Source: Bacillus sp. BHET2
Lineage (GTDB): Bacteria > Bacillota > Bacilli > Bacillales > Bacillaceae_B
Reading direction: 5' to 3'
Length of the DNA: 64,000 nt
NCBI RefSeq assembly: GCF_005938125.1
Contig: NZ_VCQN01000001.1
Location: 868,001-932,000, forward strand
Below are positions 56,596 through 64,000 of this stretch, piece by piece. The notes below the pieces were generated by a model that was not told where the DNA came from, did no database searches, and worked only from the letters and a program-made list of their open reading frames with translations. The position numbers were made by a program, and so were the translations under genes. The stretch's first letter is position 1. Each line of letters begins with the position of its first letter.

Positions 56596-57843
56596 TCAGA
56601 TGGCCCAATTCCCATTTCTAAAAATAGGGATTCTGCTTCCATCAGCATTAACACCGTCGATATTCATATGTTCTGAACCAATCATAAAGTCTTCATGGAC
56701 AACGCTATCATTTAGTCCCTTCTCTTCTCGTTCTTCATCGGTCAAGATATCTCCGTCCTTCATACAAGTTGGATACGAGGAACCGATCGCTAGATGATTC
56801 GACGCATTTTCATCAAATAACGTATTAAAAAATAGGATCCCCGAATCTGAAATCGGTGAGTGATGGGGAACAAGGGCAACCTCGCCTAGATAGGATGCTC
56901 CTTCATCTGTGTCAATTAATTTCTTTAAGATTTCTTCCCCTTCCTTCGCTGAAACCTCTGTAATTTTTCCATTAACAAATGTAAGAGTGAAGTCTTCAAT
57001 TACATTTCCATTGTAAGCAAGAGGTTTTGTGCTAGTAACTGTACCATTGACACCTGTCTTAACCGGGACAGTATAAACCTCTTCTGTGGGCATATTGGCA
57101 ATAAAGTTCGAACCTTGAGGTGTTTGACTTGCACCTGTGAGCCAAATATGATCCTCATGCAGATCAATTTTCAGATCAGTCCCTTTCGATTGGTAGTGCA
57201 TTTCCTTTAGCTTGAGGGAATTTAATTGTGATGCCTTTTCGTTTAGTGTTTGGATGTGGGTTTTCCACGCGGAGACAGGGTCCGGTTGGTCGATGCGGAC
57301 CGAAGTGAAAATTTGGTTCCATAGACTTGGGATCCTATCCGTTTCAGGAAGTTCAGGAAACACTTTGTCGGCCCATTTCTTTGAAGGAATAGCGACGATT
57401 GACCAGCTGATTTCATCATTTTCAATGGCTTCATAGAACCGATCCAACGCATCTCCACTTGCTTTCTCGAAGTTAAGGATCCGGTCTGGGTGGATACCCT
57501 TTAACAAATCCGGGTCATTTGCTTCTATCTGCAGGAACGCTCCTTTAAGGTCCACCACCCATTCATGGGCTGCAGCAAGCCAAGTCGGGTATTCATAGAA
57601 GACATCATAAGGCGCAAGTTCGTAATGTGTTCTCATTATTTCCTCATCGTACCATTGAACATGTACATTTCTTGCACCCGCAAGATACGCTTCTTTAACA
57701 ACAATTCGCACAAAATCTTCGGATCCTAACGGGGCTGATATCCAAAGAGGTTGATCTTCTTGCACATTTACACCTACCTTAATGGCGAGCTCAGCGTATT
57801 TTTTTACTTGTTCATGAATTTCTTTATGTATAGTCAAATTCAT
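56596..57843 (-). CDS. ampS: Aminopeptidase AmpS, M29 family
   Basis: 415 residues, the full length of thermophilic-type M29 metallopeptidases. Landmarks: YAELAIKVGVNVQEDQPLWI, LVPHHSPISDSGILFFNTLFDENASNHLAIGSSYP, and NDSVVHEDFMIGSEHMNIDG, which contain the Glu, His, Tyr and Asp metal ligands of the family. It trims N-terminal residues from peptides in the cytosol. The ribosome site AGGAGAG is close to the ATG; a TTG three codons on (57837) would have better spacing. It starts 6 bases after the HIT gene ends. Confidence 0.9.
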   Translation of the reverse strand: MNLTIHKEIHEQVKKYAELAIKVGVNVQEDQPLWISAPLGSEDFVRIVVKEAYLAGARNVHVQWYDEEIMRTHYELAPYDVFYEYPTWLAAAHEWVVDLKGAFLQIEANDPDLLKGIHPDRILNFEKASGDALDRFYEAIENDEISWSIVAIPSKKWADKVFPELPETDRIPSLWNQIFTSVRIDQPDPVSAWKTHIQTLNEKASQLNSLKLKEMHYQSKGTDLKIDLHEDHIWLTGASQTPQGSNFIANMPTEEVYTVPVKTGVNGTVTSTKPLAYNGNVIEDFTLTFVNGKITEVSAKEGEEILKKLIDTDEGASYLGEVALVPHHSPISDSGILFFNTLFDENASNHLAIGSSYPTCMKDGDILTDEEREEKGLNDSVVHEDFMIGSEHMNIDGVNADGSRIPIFRNGNWAI

Positions 57844-57848
57844 CTCTC

Positions 57849-58280
57849 CTATTCTAGTAATCTATTAATGAAAGCACTCATTTTATTCTGGGTTTCTTCC
57901 AGCGACTCGATCGGTTTCATCACATCCCCATTACCATAAAATAATTCACCAAATTGCTCTGCTTCTTCATTACGGGGAATGACATGCATATGATAATGAT
58001 TTAGCTCATTGTAGACCCCGCCATTTTGGCAAATAGTAATTCCATTGGGTTCATAAAGTGCTTGGATGGCTCGTGCAACAAGTTGCGCAGCCTTCATGAC
58101 CGAGAGACTTTCCTCTTCATTGAATTCTATCAATTCCGCTCTATGTAGCTTTGGGAGAATTAACGTATGCCCTGTTTGATGAGGAACATGGTCCAATAAA
58201 CAGGTTACATGGTTATTTTCGTATATAATGAATACTTTCTCTCGATTATTTGCAAGTTGACAGCCCAGACAAAATTCCAT
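57849..58280 (-). CDS. HIT family protein
   Basis: 143 residues. The histidine triad is ELNHYHMHVIPR (about residues 97-108), which binds and hydrolyses nucleotide conjugates. An N-terminal Cys pair (FCLGCQLAN) could bind zinc, as in Hint-like members. The ribosome site is GGAGGC. It is 5 bases upstream of ampS and probably cotranscribed with it. Confidence 0.87.
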   Translation of the reverse strand: MEFCLGCQLANNREKVFIIYENNHVTCLLDHVPHQTGHTLILPKLHRAELIEFNEEESLSVMKAAQLVARAIQALYEPNGITICQNGGVYNELNHYHMHVIPRNEEAEQFGELFYGNGDVMKPIESLEETQNKMSAFINRLLE

Positions 58281-58402
58281 TACTATGCCTCCAATTATTA
58301 AGTCAATTTAAAGGATTTTATTAGTATGTGTCGAATCTTGGTGGATAGGTGAAAATATGTTTCTACTATCATATCATGGAAACGAAAGAAGGTCAGAAAA
58401 TT

Positions 58403-58906
58403 ATGGAAATCAGGTTATTAGATGAAAGACATGCTGAAGATTATTGGCATCTTCGTTTAGAAATGCTGCAACAAAGTCCATCAAGTTTTGGAAGTAGCTA
58501 TGAAGAAGCCATCGCCCGTCCAGACCCAATCCAAACCATTGCCGGAAGAATAATAAGCGAGGGAAGCTTTACATTTGGTTGTTTTGAAGACAATCAATTA
58601 GTAGGGGCGGTCACCTTGGTGCGTGAAGCATCCTTAAAGATGCGCCATAAAGCTTCTATTTATGCTGTGTACGTTCAGCCGTCATATCGTGGAAAAGGTT
58701 TTGCAAGAGAGCTAATAGAAGCTGCCATCACTCTTTCGAAGGAAACAGAAGGCATAGAGCAGCTGATGATCACAGTCGTAACAAGCAACGAAACAGCAAG
58801 AGGCCTTTATCATTCATGTGGATTCATACCATTTGGCACTGAAAAGAGAGCTTTAAAATATAATCATGAATATTTTGACGAAGAGTTGATGGTTCTGTTT
58901 TTGTGA
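58403..58906 (+). CDS. GNAT family N-acetyltransferase
   Basis: 167 residues from the ATG at 58403 (an earlier in-frame ATG at 58349 has no ribosome site). The acetyl-CoA-binding loop is VQPSYRGKGFARELIEAAI (motif A, R/Q-x-x-G-x-G/A), followed by ETARGLYHSCGFIPFGTEKRALK, the usual motif B. The substrate is unknown. It is the only plus-strand gene in this stretch. Confidence 0.8.
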   Translation: MEIRLLDERHAEDYWHLRLEMLQQSPSSFGSSYEEAIARPDPIQTIAGRIISEGSFTFGCFEDNQLVGAVTLVREASLKMRHKASIYAVYVQPSYRGKGFARELIEAAITLSKETEGIEQLMITVVTSNETARGLYHSCGFIPFGTEKRALKYNHEYFDEELMVLFL

Positions 58907-58942
58907 GCAGAATCAATAAATAGCTTGAACAAATGGATTCTT

Positions 58943-58984
58943 AACAAAACGGTGACCATCCAGGAACGGATTCACCGTTTTGTT
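58943..58984. terminator. Bidirectional terminator between GNAT and membrane-protein genes
   Basis: AACAAAACGGTGA / TCACCGTTTTGTT, 13 perfect pairs; the right arm touches the stop of the minus-strand gene. Confidence 0.8.
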
Positions 58985-59483
58985 ATAGTATTTGATAATC
59001 AAACCTAAACATTAAGAAGGCAACGACAAAGACAGATATCACCAACGCCCTGACAGGATTTACAAAATGAAGGCGGATTAAGGGGAACATGATGCAATAA
59101 AACAATATTGTCCACCATATATTCCATCCTTCGAAATATTGGATAGAATCAAGCATTCCAGCGGCCCATTCTGTTACGATGGCAACACTTATATACTTCA
59201 CATAATAAATTACCTTCATTCTGATCTCTTCTGGATAGTGGCTTAAAAAAAGCACAACCAGACAAGGGTAGGCTATCGTAGTGTATAAAGTATCAGTCAC
59301 AAACACATTAACAATAAAACCATCCAATTCCCATACAGCCTTCATCGTATAGCTTATATACTGATAAAACATATTAAAAAAACTAAAATAGTAAATCGTC
59401 GGAAGGAACTCTCTCCATCTATTCCAAGAACCCCATTTCAACGAACTAAGAACAACCGAAAAAATAACGACAATATGAAACAT
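58983..59483 (-). CDS. Integral membrane protein, possibly CBO0543-like
   Basis: 166 residues with four or five membrane segments and many aromatic residues (LPTIYYFSFFNMFYQYISYT, AYPCLVVLFLSHYPEE, YVKYISVAIVTEWAAGMLDS). The layout is like the CBO0543 group of small Bacillus membrane proteins, which is a weak resemblance. The function is unknown. It is monocistronic. Confidence 0.5.
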   Translation of the reverse strand: MFHIVVIFSVVLSSLKWGSWNRWREFLPTIYYFSFFNMFYQYISYTMKAVWELDGFIVNVFVTDTLYTTIAYPCLVVLFLSHYPEEIRMKVIYYVKYISVAIVTEWAAGMLDSIQYFEGWNIWWTILFYCIMFPLIRLHFVNPVRALVISVFVVAFLMFRFDYQIL

Positions 59484-59584
59484 GGGATCCCCCCATCATT
59501 CGATGCATGTTGTAACCCTATTCTTGCCTTGCATCTGGAAATTTATTCCCAACAGGATGGTGAGGTAGTACCATTCCGGTCTTC

Positions 59585-60628
59585 TTACAAATCACATTGG
59601 GTGGAAAATAGATCAGAGACTTTGTTGCTAAATTCACGCAAGTAATGTAGGTATTGGTCTCCACCATAGTTATAACGCTTATTATACATTTTTGCCACTA
59701 CTACGTTTAAGGACGGAATCACAAGAATGGTTGGACCGGTCACACCTAATATTTGATATGAATCCTTTGGTACCCGTACCCCTATCTCACTTTTGTCTCT
59801 TGGTATATTTTGTACATACCAAAAAAGTCCATTGTCAGGAATCGTTGGATCAGAGTAGCTATCATTTTGAATGGATGTTGAGACTTCGATCACTTTAGAA
59901 GGGACAATCTCTTTTTGATTCATTATCCCTTTATTCAAATGCAGTTGTCCCCACAAAGCTAACTCCCTTGGGGATACGAAAAGATTTTTCTCCGTTCCAT
60001 TAGCCGTGGTACCTAGTCCTGAAAGTGCTGGTTTTTCCATATCCCCGATAATTCTTACAAATTGGTCGTCTGGTTCTGTTCGCCATCCAGTTTCTTTCAG
60101 GCCCATTGGTTTAAACACTCTTTCTTCCAGGAGCTTCGGAAAGCTTTTTCCGTATAGGCGATGAATGAGGTTGGTTATGATGTCAACCCCTACATTACGA
60201 TAAGCCCAGGAATGACCCGCCATGAATTGTCGATAAATGGTTCCGTTTTCATTATAATCAAGGCCATGGGAGTGGGTCACAAGGTGTCGGATTGTGGTAT
60301 CTTTCATCACCTGATGATTCAACTCAGGAATATACCGGGAAATCGGATCATCGAGACTGCTTATGTACTGATCATATAGCGCATAAGAAACAGCAAGGCC
60401 TAAATAACTTTTACGGGCGGAGGCTATATTGAATTGAGACTGCGATGTTACAGGGAAAGCATTTTCTTCATGGGAGTGTTTACCGCTATAATGCTCCAGC
60501 ACGACTTTGTCGTCTTTAATAATGTATAGAGAAGCGGCAGAGCTTCCATTATTAGCTTTAATGTCTTCAACCCAGGTAATCAGTTCAGACAAAGGAGACG
60601 TTATGGTATTCTTCAAATCCCCTTCCAC
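59585..60628 (-). CDS. Serine hydrolase, class C beta-lactamase family
   Basis: 347 residues from a GTG (overlapping the upstream GNAT by 16 bases). The SxxK motif is FNIASARKSYLGLAVSYAL (about residue 70), the YxN-type motif is SWAYRNVGVDIITNLI, and the region HLVTHSHGLDYNENGT is the family's TSG-like strand. No signal peptide is visible, so it is probably a cytosolic or poorly exported esterase or peptidase, not a resistance enzyme. It shares a transcript with the upstream GNAT. Confidence 0.8.
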   Translation of the reverse strand: MEGDLKNTITSPLSELITWVEDIKANNGSSAASLYIIKDDKVVLEHYSGKHSHEENAFPVTSQSQFNIASARKSYLGLAVSYALYDQYISSLDDPISRYIPELNHQVMKDTTIRHLVTHSHGLDYNENGTIYRQFMAGHSWAYRNVGVDIITNLIHRLYGKSFPKLLEERVFKPMGLKETGWRTEPDDQFVRIIGDMEKPALSGLGTTANGTEKNLFVSPRELALWGQLHLNKGIMNQKEIVPSKVIEVSTSIQNDSYSDPTIPDNGLFWYVQNIPRDKSEIGVRVPKDSYQILGVTGPTILVIPSLNVVVAKMYNKRYNYGGDQYLHYLREFSNKVSDLFSTQCDL

Positions 60629-61158
60629 TCTTCAGCCAGCAAACCGTACACAATATGATCTACATAGTGATCGTAGATCCATTCTTTTTGCCGAAGCTTG
60701 CCTTCCTCCACAAAACCAAGACGCTCAGGGATTGCCCGACTGCGGTGGTTGAATTCAGCAGCGGTTATTTCAACTTTATTCATTTTCAAATATTCGAATG
60801 CATAGTGTGTCAATCCCTTTGCAACGGATGTCATAATCCCTTTACCTTGATAGCCTTCACCTAACCAATAGCCTATGTAAGCCACTTTATTAGACCAATC
60901 AAGTTGATTGAACCCTGCTACGCCCACTATTTCATTTTGATAGATAATTCCCGCCGTCAAACTTTTATTGTTTGCAAAGCCTAGCCGGGTACCCTGAATG
61001 AATTCTTTGGAATCATCAACTGTTTTGGAATAATCCACCCAAGGGAGCCACTCACGTAAATAAGAGCGGGATTCATCTGTCAGTTCGAAAATGCGTTCAG
61101 CATCTTGTGTATCTAGTAATCTTAATTCCAATTTATCGTTTAATTTATACGTGAACAT
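60613..61158 (-). CDS. RimJ/RimL-type GNAT acetyltransferase (YdaF-like)
   Basis: 181 residues from the ATG at 61158 (AAGGAGAGG at a spacing of 5). Motifs: LELRLLDTQDAERIFELTDES, WLPWVDYSKTVDDSKEFI, IGYWLGEGYQGKGIMTSV (motif A) and NHRSRAIPERLGFVEEGKLRQKEWI. It matches the L7/L12-serine acetyltransferase type such as YdaF. It is first in a two-gene operon with the serine hydrolase. Confidence 0.85.
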   Translation of the reverse strand: MFTYKLNDKLELRLLDTQDAERIFELTDESRSYLREWLPWVDYSKTVDDSKEFIQGTRLGFANNKSLTAGIIYQNEIVGVAGFNQLDWSNKVAYIGYWLGEGYQGKGIMTSVAKGLTHYAFEYLKMNKVEITAAEFNHRSRAIPERLGFVEEGKLRQKEWIYDHYVDHIVYGLLAEEWKGI

Positions 61159-61164
61159 GTGCAC

Positions 61165-61620
61165 CTCTCCTTATCCTTTTTGAATTAAGTATTTATTAGA
61201 ACCATTTGTTTGTTTGAGGTATTGAGTTACCACACCTGAAACGATTTGTTAATTCATAGTATTTCTATGAATTGGAAGCAATCCCCTTTATATTGTTGGA
61301 ATTTGTTCATCTTGATTCCTCCAAACGGTTTAGATGATTTTACCAAATTAATAGAGAAGGAACAAGAATTTTTTTCCATTTTAGTGATAGAATCACAACT
61401 TTCTAATTTGGTTATAAATAATTGTATTAAACTAATAACGAGCGTCAATTTACATTCGATAAACTTAGCTTATATAGGGACGGAACTGCATTAATATGCG
61501 CAACATATTTTTACAATAATATGAACGATTTGAAAAGGTTGCGGAGGATTAGGGATGTTTGAAGTGTTTGTATGGTAAAATAATTTGGTTGCGTAAAATT
61601 GGCTCTATGGAGGTACTGAA
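61165..61620. other. Intergenic gap between GNAT and dacA
   Basis: No gene is supported. A plus-strand frame at 61246-61494 has protein-like sequence (LIEKEQEFFSILVIESQL) but lacks a ribosome site and known homology, and may be a relic. The dacA ribosome site (TGGAGGTA) and presumed promoter lie at the right end. Confidence 0.3.
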
Positions 61621-62934
61621 TTGAAAAAAAATATGTTGAAACGAATCCTGCCGGTTATGATGATATCGTTAATAGCTATGACGTCATTTCAACAATCGGC
61701 TCATGGTAAAACGAAACTAGATATAAATGCAGATGCTGCTATTTTAGTTGAAGCAGATACAGGGAAGATCGTGTATAGCGAACATGAAGATGAGCTTCTA
61801 GGAATTGCCAGCATGACGAAAATGATGACGGAATACCTTGTATTAGAAGCAATTGAAAAAGGGAAAATCAAATGGGATCAAACGTATAAGGTAAGCGATA
61901 AGGTCTATCAATTAGCAAATGCTCCCGGTTTAAGCAATGTTCCGTTGCGGGCCGATGAAGAGTACACGGTGAGGGAACTGTATGATGCCATGGTCATCAA
62001 GTCCGGTAATGGTGCTGCAATCGCTCTTTCTGAAGTAGTCGCGGGCTCTGAGGGTAAATTTGTGAAAATGATGAATGCAAAAGCAAAGGAGCTTGGCTTT
62101 GAGCATTATCAATATGTGAACTCTTCCGGGCTCAGTAATTACGATATGCTTGGAATGTACCCGGAAGGAACGGATGTAAATGCTGAAAACATGGTTTCTG
62201 CAGAGGATATGGCGACCTTGGCCTATTGCCTCATTCATGACTTTCCTGAAGTCCTGAAGACTTCAAGTCTCACTTCCAAAGTATTCAGACCAGGGACGAG
62301 TGAAGAACTGGTGATGAAAAATACGAATGGTCTCTTAAAAGGGAAATCCTATTATTTTAAAGGCGCCGATGGGCTGAAAACGGGTACGACACCTTTTGCA
62401 GGCTCAACATTCACTGGAACTGCAATACGGGATGGTGTACGTTATATCTCCGTTATATTGGATGCCAAGGATGAATACGGGCAACCGAGCAGTCGAGAGC
62501 GGTTTATCCAATCTAAAGAACTTCTGGATTATGGCTTCAGTGAATTTGAAACAGTAGAATACAATCTGGATTCAGTAGAAAAGAAAAAGGAGCATACATT
62601 ACCTGTTCCGAATGGTAAAGAGAAAAAGATTGCCATCAAGGTAGACAAACCTCTCGCGATTCGTGTAACGAAGCAGGATAAAGACAATGTAAAAACTATA
62701 CTGAACGTTGCCGATAACAAAGTGAGCGAAGATGGTTCCCTAAAGGCTCCAATCGAAAAAGGTGAGAAAATTGGGGAATTAGTCATCGATACTCCTAAAA
62801 ATGAAGAATATATCTTTGATAAAAAAGACTCTCCTTTAAAGATAGATGTCTATGCTGCTGAATCGGTGGAAAAAGCAAATTGGTTAGTTCGTAGTGCCCG
62901 GAGTATACAGGCATTTTTCCAAAATATTTTTTAA
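61621..62934 (+). CDS. dacA: D-alanyl-D-alanine carboxypeptidase (PBP5)
   Basis: 437 residues from a TTG with ATGGAGGTA at a spacing of 6. A signal peptide (ILPVMMISLIAMTSFQQSAHG) leads to the transpeptidase fold: SxxK as SMTK in GIASMTKMMTEYLV (about residue 62), SGN in VIKSGNGAAIALSE, and KTG in DGLKTGTTPFAGS. A beta-rich C-terminal domain ends in an amphipathic helix (RSARSIQAFFQNIF) that anchors the protein. It trims the last D-Ala of peptidoglycan stem peptides. Same class as B. subtilis DacA. Confidence 0.93.
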   Translation: MKKNMLKRILPVMMISLIAMTSFQQSAHGKTKLDINADAAILVEADTGKIVYSEHEDELLGIASMTKMMTEYLVLEAIEKGKIKWDQTYKVSDKVYQLANAPGLSNVPLRADEEYTVRELYDAMVIKSGNGAAIALSEVVAGSEGKFVKMMNAKAKELGFEHYQYVNSSGLSNYDMLGMYPEGTDVNAENMVSAEDMATLAYCLIHDFPEVLKTSSLTSKVFRPGTSEELVMKNTNGLLKGKSYYFKGADGLKTGTTPFAGSTFTGTAIRDGVRYISVILDAKDEYGQPSSRERFIQSKELLDYGFSEFETVEYNLDSVEKKKEHTLPVPNGKEKKIAIKVDKPLAIRVTKQDKDNVKTILNVADNKVSEDGSLKAPIEKGEKIGELVIDTPKNEEYIFDKKDSPLKIDVYAAESVEKANWLVRSARSIQAFFQNIF

Positions 62935-62942
62935 ACAATCTC

Positions 62943-62973
62943 TTGACTATTCAACCTGGATAGTCAACTTTTG
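62943..62973 (+). terminator. Terminator of dacA
   Basis: TTGACTAT / ATAGTCAA, a 9-base loop and CTTTTGG, 8 bases past the stop; the T-run is weak. Confidence 0.55.
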
Positions 62974-63049
62974 GTGGATTTAGTGTTGCTTTTCTACCCA
63001 GTTCGTGTCAAGCTTACTAAGTTAAAGGATTTAGAAAGAAGGTGGCATT

Positions 63050-63442
63050 ATGATCGAAGTGAAAATATCATCACTTAGCGATGGTGATCTGAATCGTGGC
63101 GTTTTTGCTAAAAGAGATATAGTAAAAGGTGAACTGGTTCATGAAGCACCCGTTATACCTTATCCTAATGAGGAACATGAACATATTGAGAAAACGTTCC
63201 TGGCGGATTATGTATTTGAATACGGAATCAATCACACAGCACTTCTATTAGGTTATGGAATGTTGTTTAATCATTCATATACACCAAATACAGTTTATGA
63301 AATTAATTTCGACAATCATACCTTCGACTTTTATGCCTACAAGGACATTCAAGCGGGCGAAGAGTTACTCATTAATTATAATGGCGAAGTGGACAATGAT
63401 GAGCCACTTTGGTTCAATAAAGATAAGAGTGACGAAGAATAG
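63050..63442 (+). CDS. SET-domain protein, putative lysine methyltransferase-like
   Basis: 130 residues. The SET signature blocks are visible: GRGVFA-like start (LNRGVFAKRDIVKGELVHEA), the S-adenosylmethionine-binding GMLFNHSYTPNTVYEI (N-H-S), and the C-terminal GEELLINYNGEV (E-L-x-x-x-Y). Short stand-alone SET proteins of this type occur in Bacillus. The catalytic tyrosine seems present. The substrate is unknown. The ribosome site is GAAGGTGG. Confidence 0.8.
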   Translation: MIEVKISSLSDGDLNRGVFAKRDIVKGELVHEAPVIPYPNEEHEHIEKTFLADYVFEYGINHTALLLGYGMLFNHSYTPNTVYEINFDNHTFDFYAYKDIQAGEELLINYNGEVDNDEPLWFNKDKSDEE

Positions 63443-63450
63443 CGCGAGTA

Positions 63451-63475
63451 GGGACTTCCATAACGGAGGTCCCTT
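63451..63475 (+). terminator. Terminator of the SET-domain gene
   Basis: AGGGACTTCC / GGAGGTCCCT (one G-U) followed by TTTTTATA, 8 bases past the stop. Confidence 0.75.
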
Positions 63476-63553
63476 TTTATAATTTGCTTGAACTGCCGTG
63501 GATATATGGAGTAGTAAACAACATCTACCTTAGAAATAAAACCACTCAACCTC

Positions 63554-63649
63554 AGGGACGGACCTCGAAATAATATGCTTTTCAAAGGAAGAACCCACTA
63601 TCCATAGGATTTCCTCTTGGCATTTGGATATATTTCGAGGTCCGTCCCT
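63554..63649. repeat. 96-bp element bounded by a 19-bp perfect inverted repeat
   Basis: AGGGACGGACCTCGAAATA (63554-63572) and TATTTCGAGGTCCGTCCCT (63631-63649) are exact inverse copies, with a 58-base spacer. The outer part is the same AGGGACGGACCT core as at 19.6, 20.2 and 38.1 kb, here extended by seven bases. There is no open frame inside and no obvious target-site duplication. It could be a small mobile-type element or a structured RNA. Confidence 0.7.
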
Positions 63650-63670
63650 CCTACCTGCTATTAGTAAAAA

Positions 63671-63696
63671 AATAACAGGCATTTAAGCCTGTTATT
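63671..63696 (-). terminator. Terminator of the CorC/HlyC-type gene
   Basis: AATAACAGGC / GCCTGTTATT with a 6-base loop and a T-run on the minus strand, 6 bases past the stop. Confidence 0.85.
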
Positions 63697-63702
63697 TCAT
63701 TC

Positions 63703-63999
63703 TTAATGAACCATATCTGCTTTTTTTCCTTCGATTATTTCCACTTTAATTGTACGAACCCGGCGATTATCCACTTCTTCCACGCTCACTTTTAAGTTTT
63801 CATAGTCGAAGCTGTCACCCTCTGATGGAAGATCTTCAAAGCTCTCAACAACCCATCCTCCTATAGTATGATAAGAACTTTCAGGTTCAGGTACATCAAG
63901 TAACTCCGTAAATTCGTCCAATTGATATTGGGAATCGAATGTATATTCGTTATCACTTATTTTTCTCATAGAATGTGTTTTCTCATCTTGCTCATCCCA
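63703..63999 (-). CDS. CorC/HlyC (CNNM family) protein, C-terminal part only
   Basis: The frame is open to the right edge (…WDEQDEKTHSMRKISDNEY), so only the last 98 residues are visible. They form the CorC_HlyC transporter-associated domain: LDVPEPESSYHTIGGWVVES, LPSEGDSFDYENLKVSVEEV, DNRRVRTIKVEI. Full proteins have a DUF21 membrane region and two CBS domains and are linked to magnesium or cobalt efflux. The Met at 63969 is internal, not the start. Confidence 0.8.
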   Translation of the reverse strand, partial: WDEQDEKTHSMRKISDNEYTFDSQYQLDEFTELLDVPEPESSYHTIGGWVVESFEDLPSEGDSFDYENLKVSVEEVDNRRVRTIKVEIIEGKKADMVH

Positions 64000-64000
64000 T

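Noticed and set aside
61246-61494. 82-codon frame before dacA
   Set aside because: Protein-like in part but with no ribosome site, no recognised family and an overlapping frame on the other strand.

Overview
The window is a low-GC, densely packed chromosomal segment of an endospore-forming Bacillaceae bacterium. The evidence is the gene content (small acid-soluble spore proteins Tlp, SspN and SspP, a YjcZ-type spore protein, strong AGGAGG ribosome sites) and a gene order that matches the Bacillus subtilis citB-yneN-tlp-yneP-yneQ-yneR-plsY-yneT-parE-parC-alsT block. I see no rRNA, tRNA, CRISPR array, prophage or intact insertion sequence. The genus is not certain.

Layout. 1-1.7 kb: three small beta-rich proteins of unknown function, the first cut by the window edge. 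1.9-4.2 kb: a decayed gene, a stay-green family protein, a secreted protein with Asp-rich repeats and a SWIM zinc-finger protein. 4.2-23.7 kb: the conserved alsT-parC-parE-(yneT)-...-citB block, interrupted by a three-gene OpuC-type osmoprotectant transporter, a purine/uracil permease and a CapA-like protein. 24.2-28.3 kb: a selenium locus with selA, selD and a small SelW-like (Rdx) gene. Both selD and the Rdx gene have an in-frame UGA at the catalytic position, each followed by a bacterial SECIS-like hairpin. 28.3-46.2 kb: an SF1 helicase, a lytic transglycosylase, a YjcZ peptide, a BCCT transporter, two LysM/3D wall proteins, HemAT, a methionine aminopeptidase, DUF2254, LrgA/LrgB, a DJ-1/PfpI protein, topoisomerase III and an M24 peptidase. 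46.4-46.7 kb: a candidate type I toxin-antitoxin module with a 31-residue holin-like peptide. 46.8-54.2 kb: a NUDIX gene with an early stop, an SDR, and glpP-glpF-glpK-glpD with two GlpP-type terminator leaders and a CcpA site. 54.4-64 kb: a DeoR regulator, a GNAT-NUDIX fusion broken by an amber codon, a glyoxalase remnant, AmpS, HIT, two intact GNATs, a serine hydrolase, DacA, a SET-domain protein and the end of a CorC/HlyC-type protein.

How the genes work together. glpP, glpF, glpK and glpD form a complete glycerol uptake and oxidation unit. Its leaders suggest glycerol-3-phosphate-dependent antitermination plus catabolite repression. SelD makes selenophosphate, SelA would make Sec-tRNA, and the two UGA genes are the local clients; selB and selC are not in the window. 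ParE/ParC carry a LexA-like box, citB a CcpC-like box, and yneP a Fur-like box.

The strongest candidates for new biology are the second selenoprotein beside a Sec-containing SelD, the SD-sequestered holin-like toxin with a putative antisense terminator, and a dispersed AGGGACGGACCT inverted-repeat family at gene ends.
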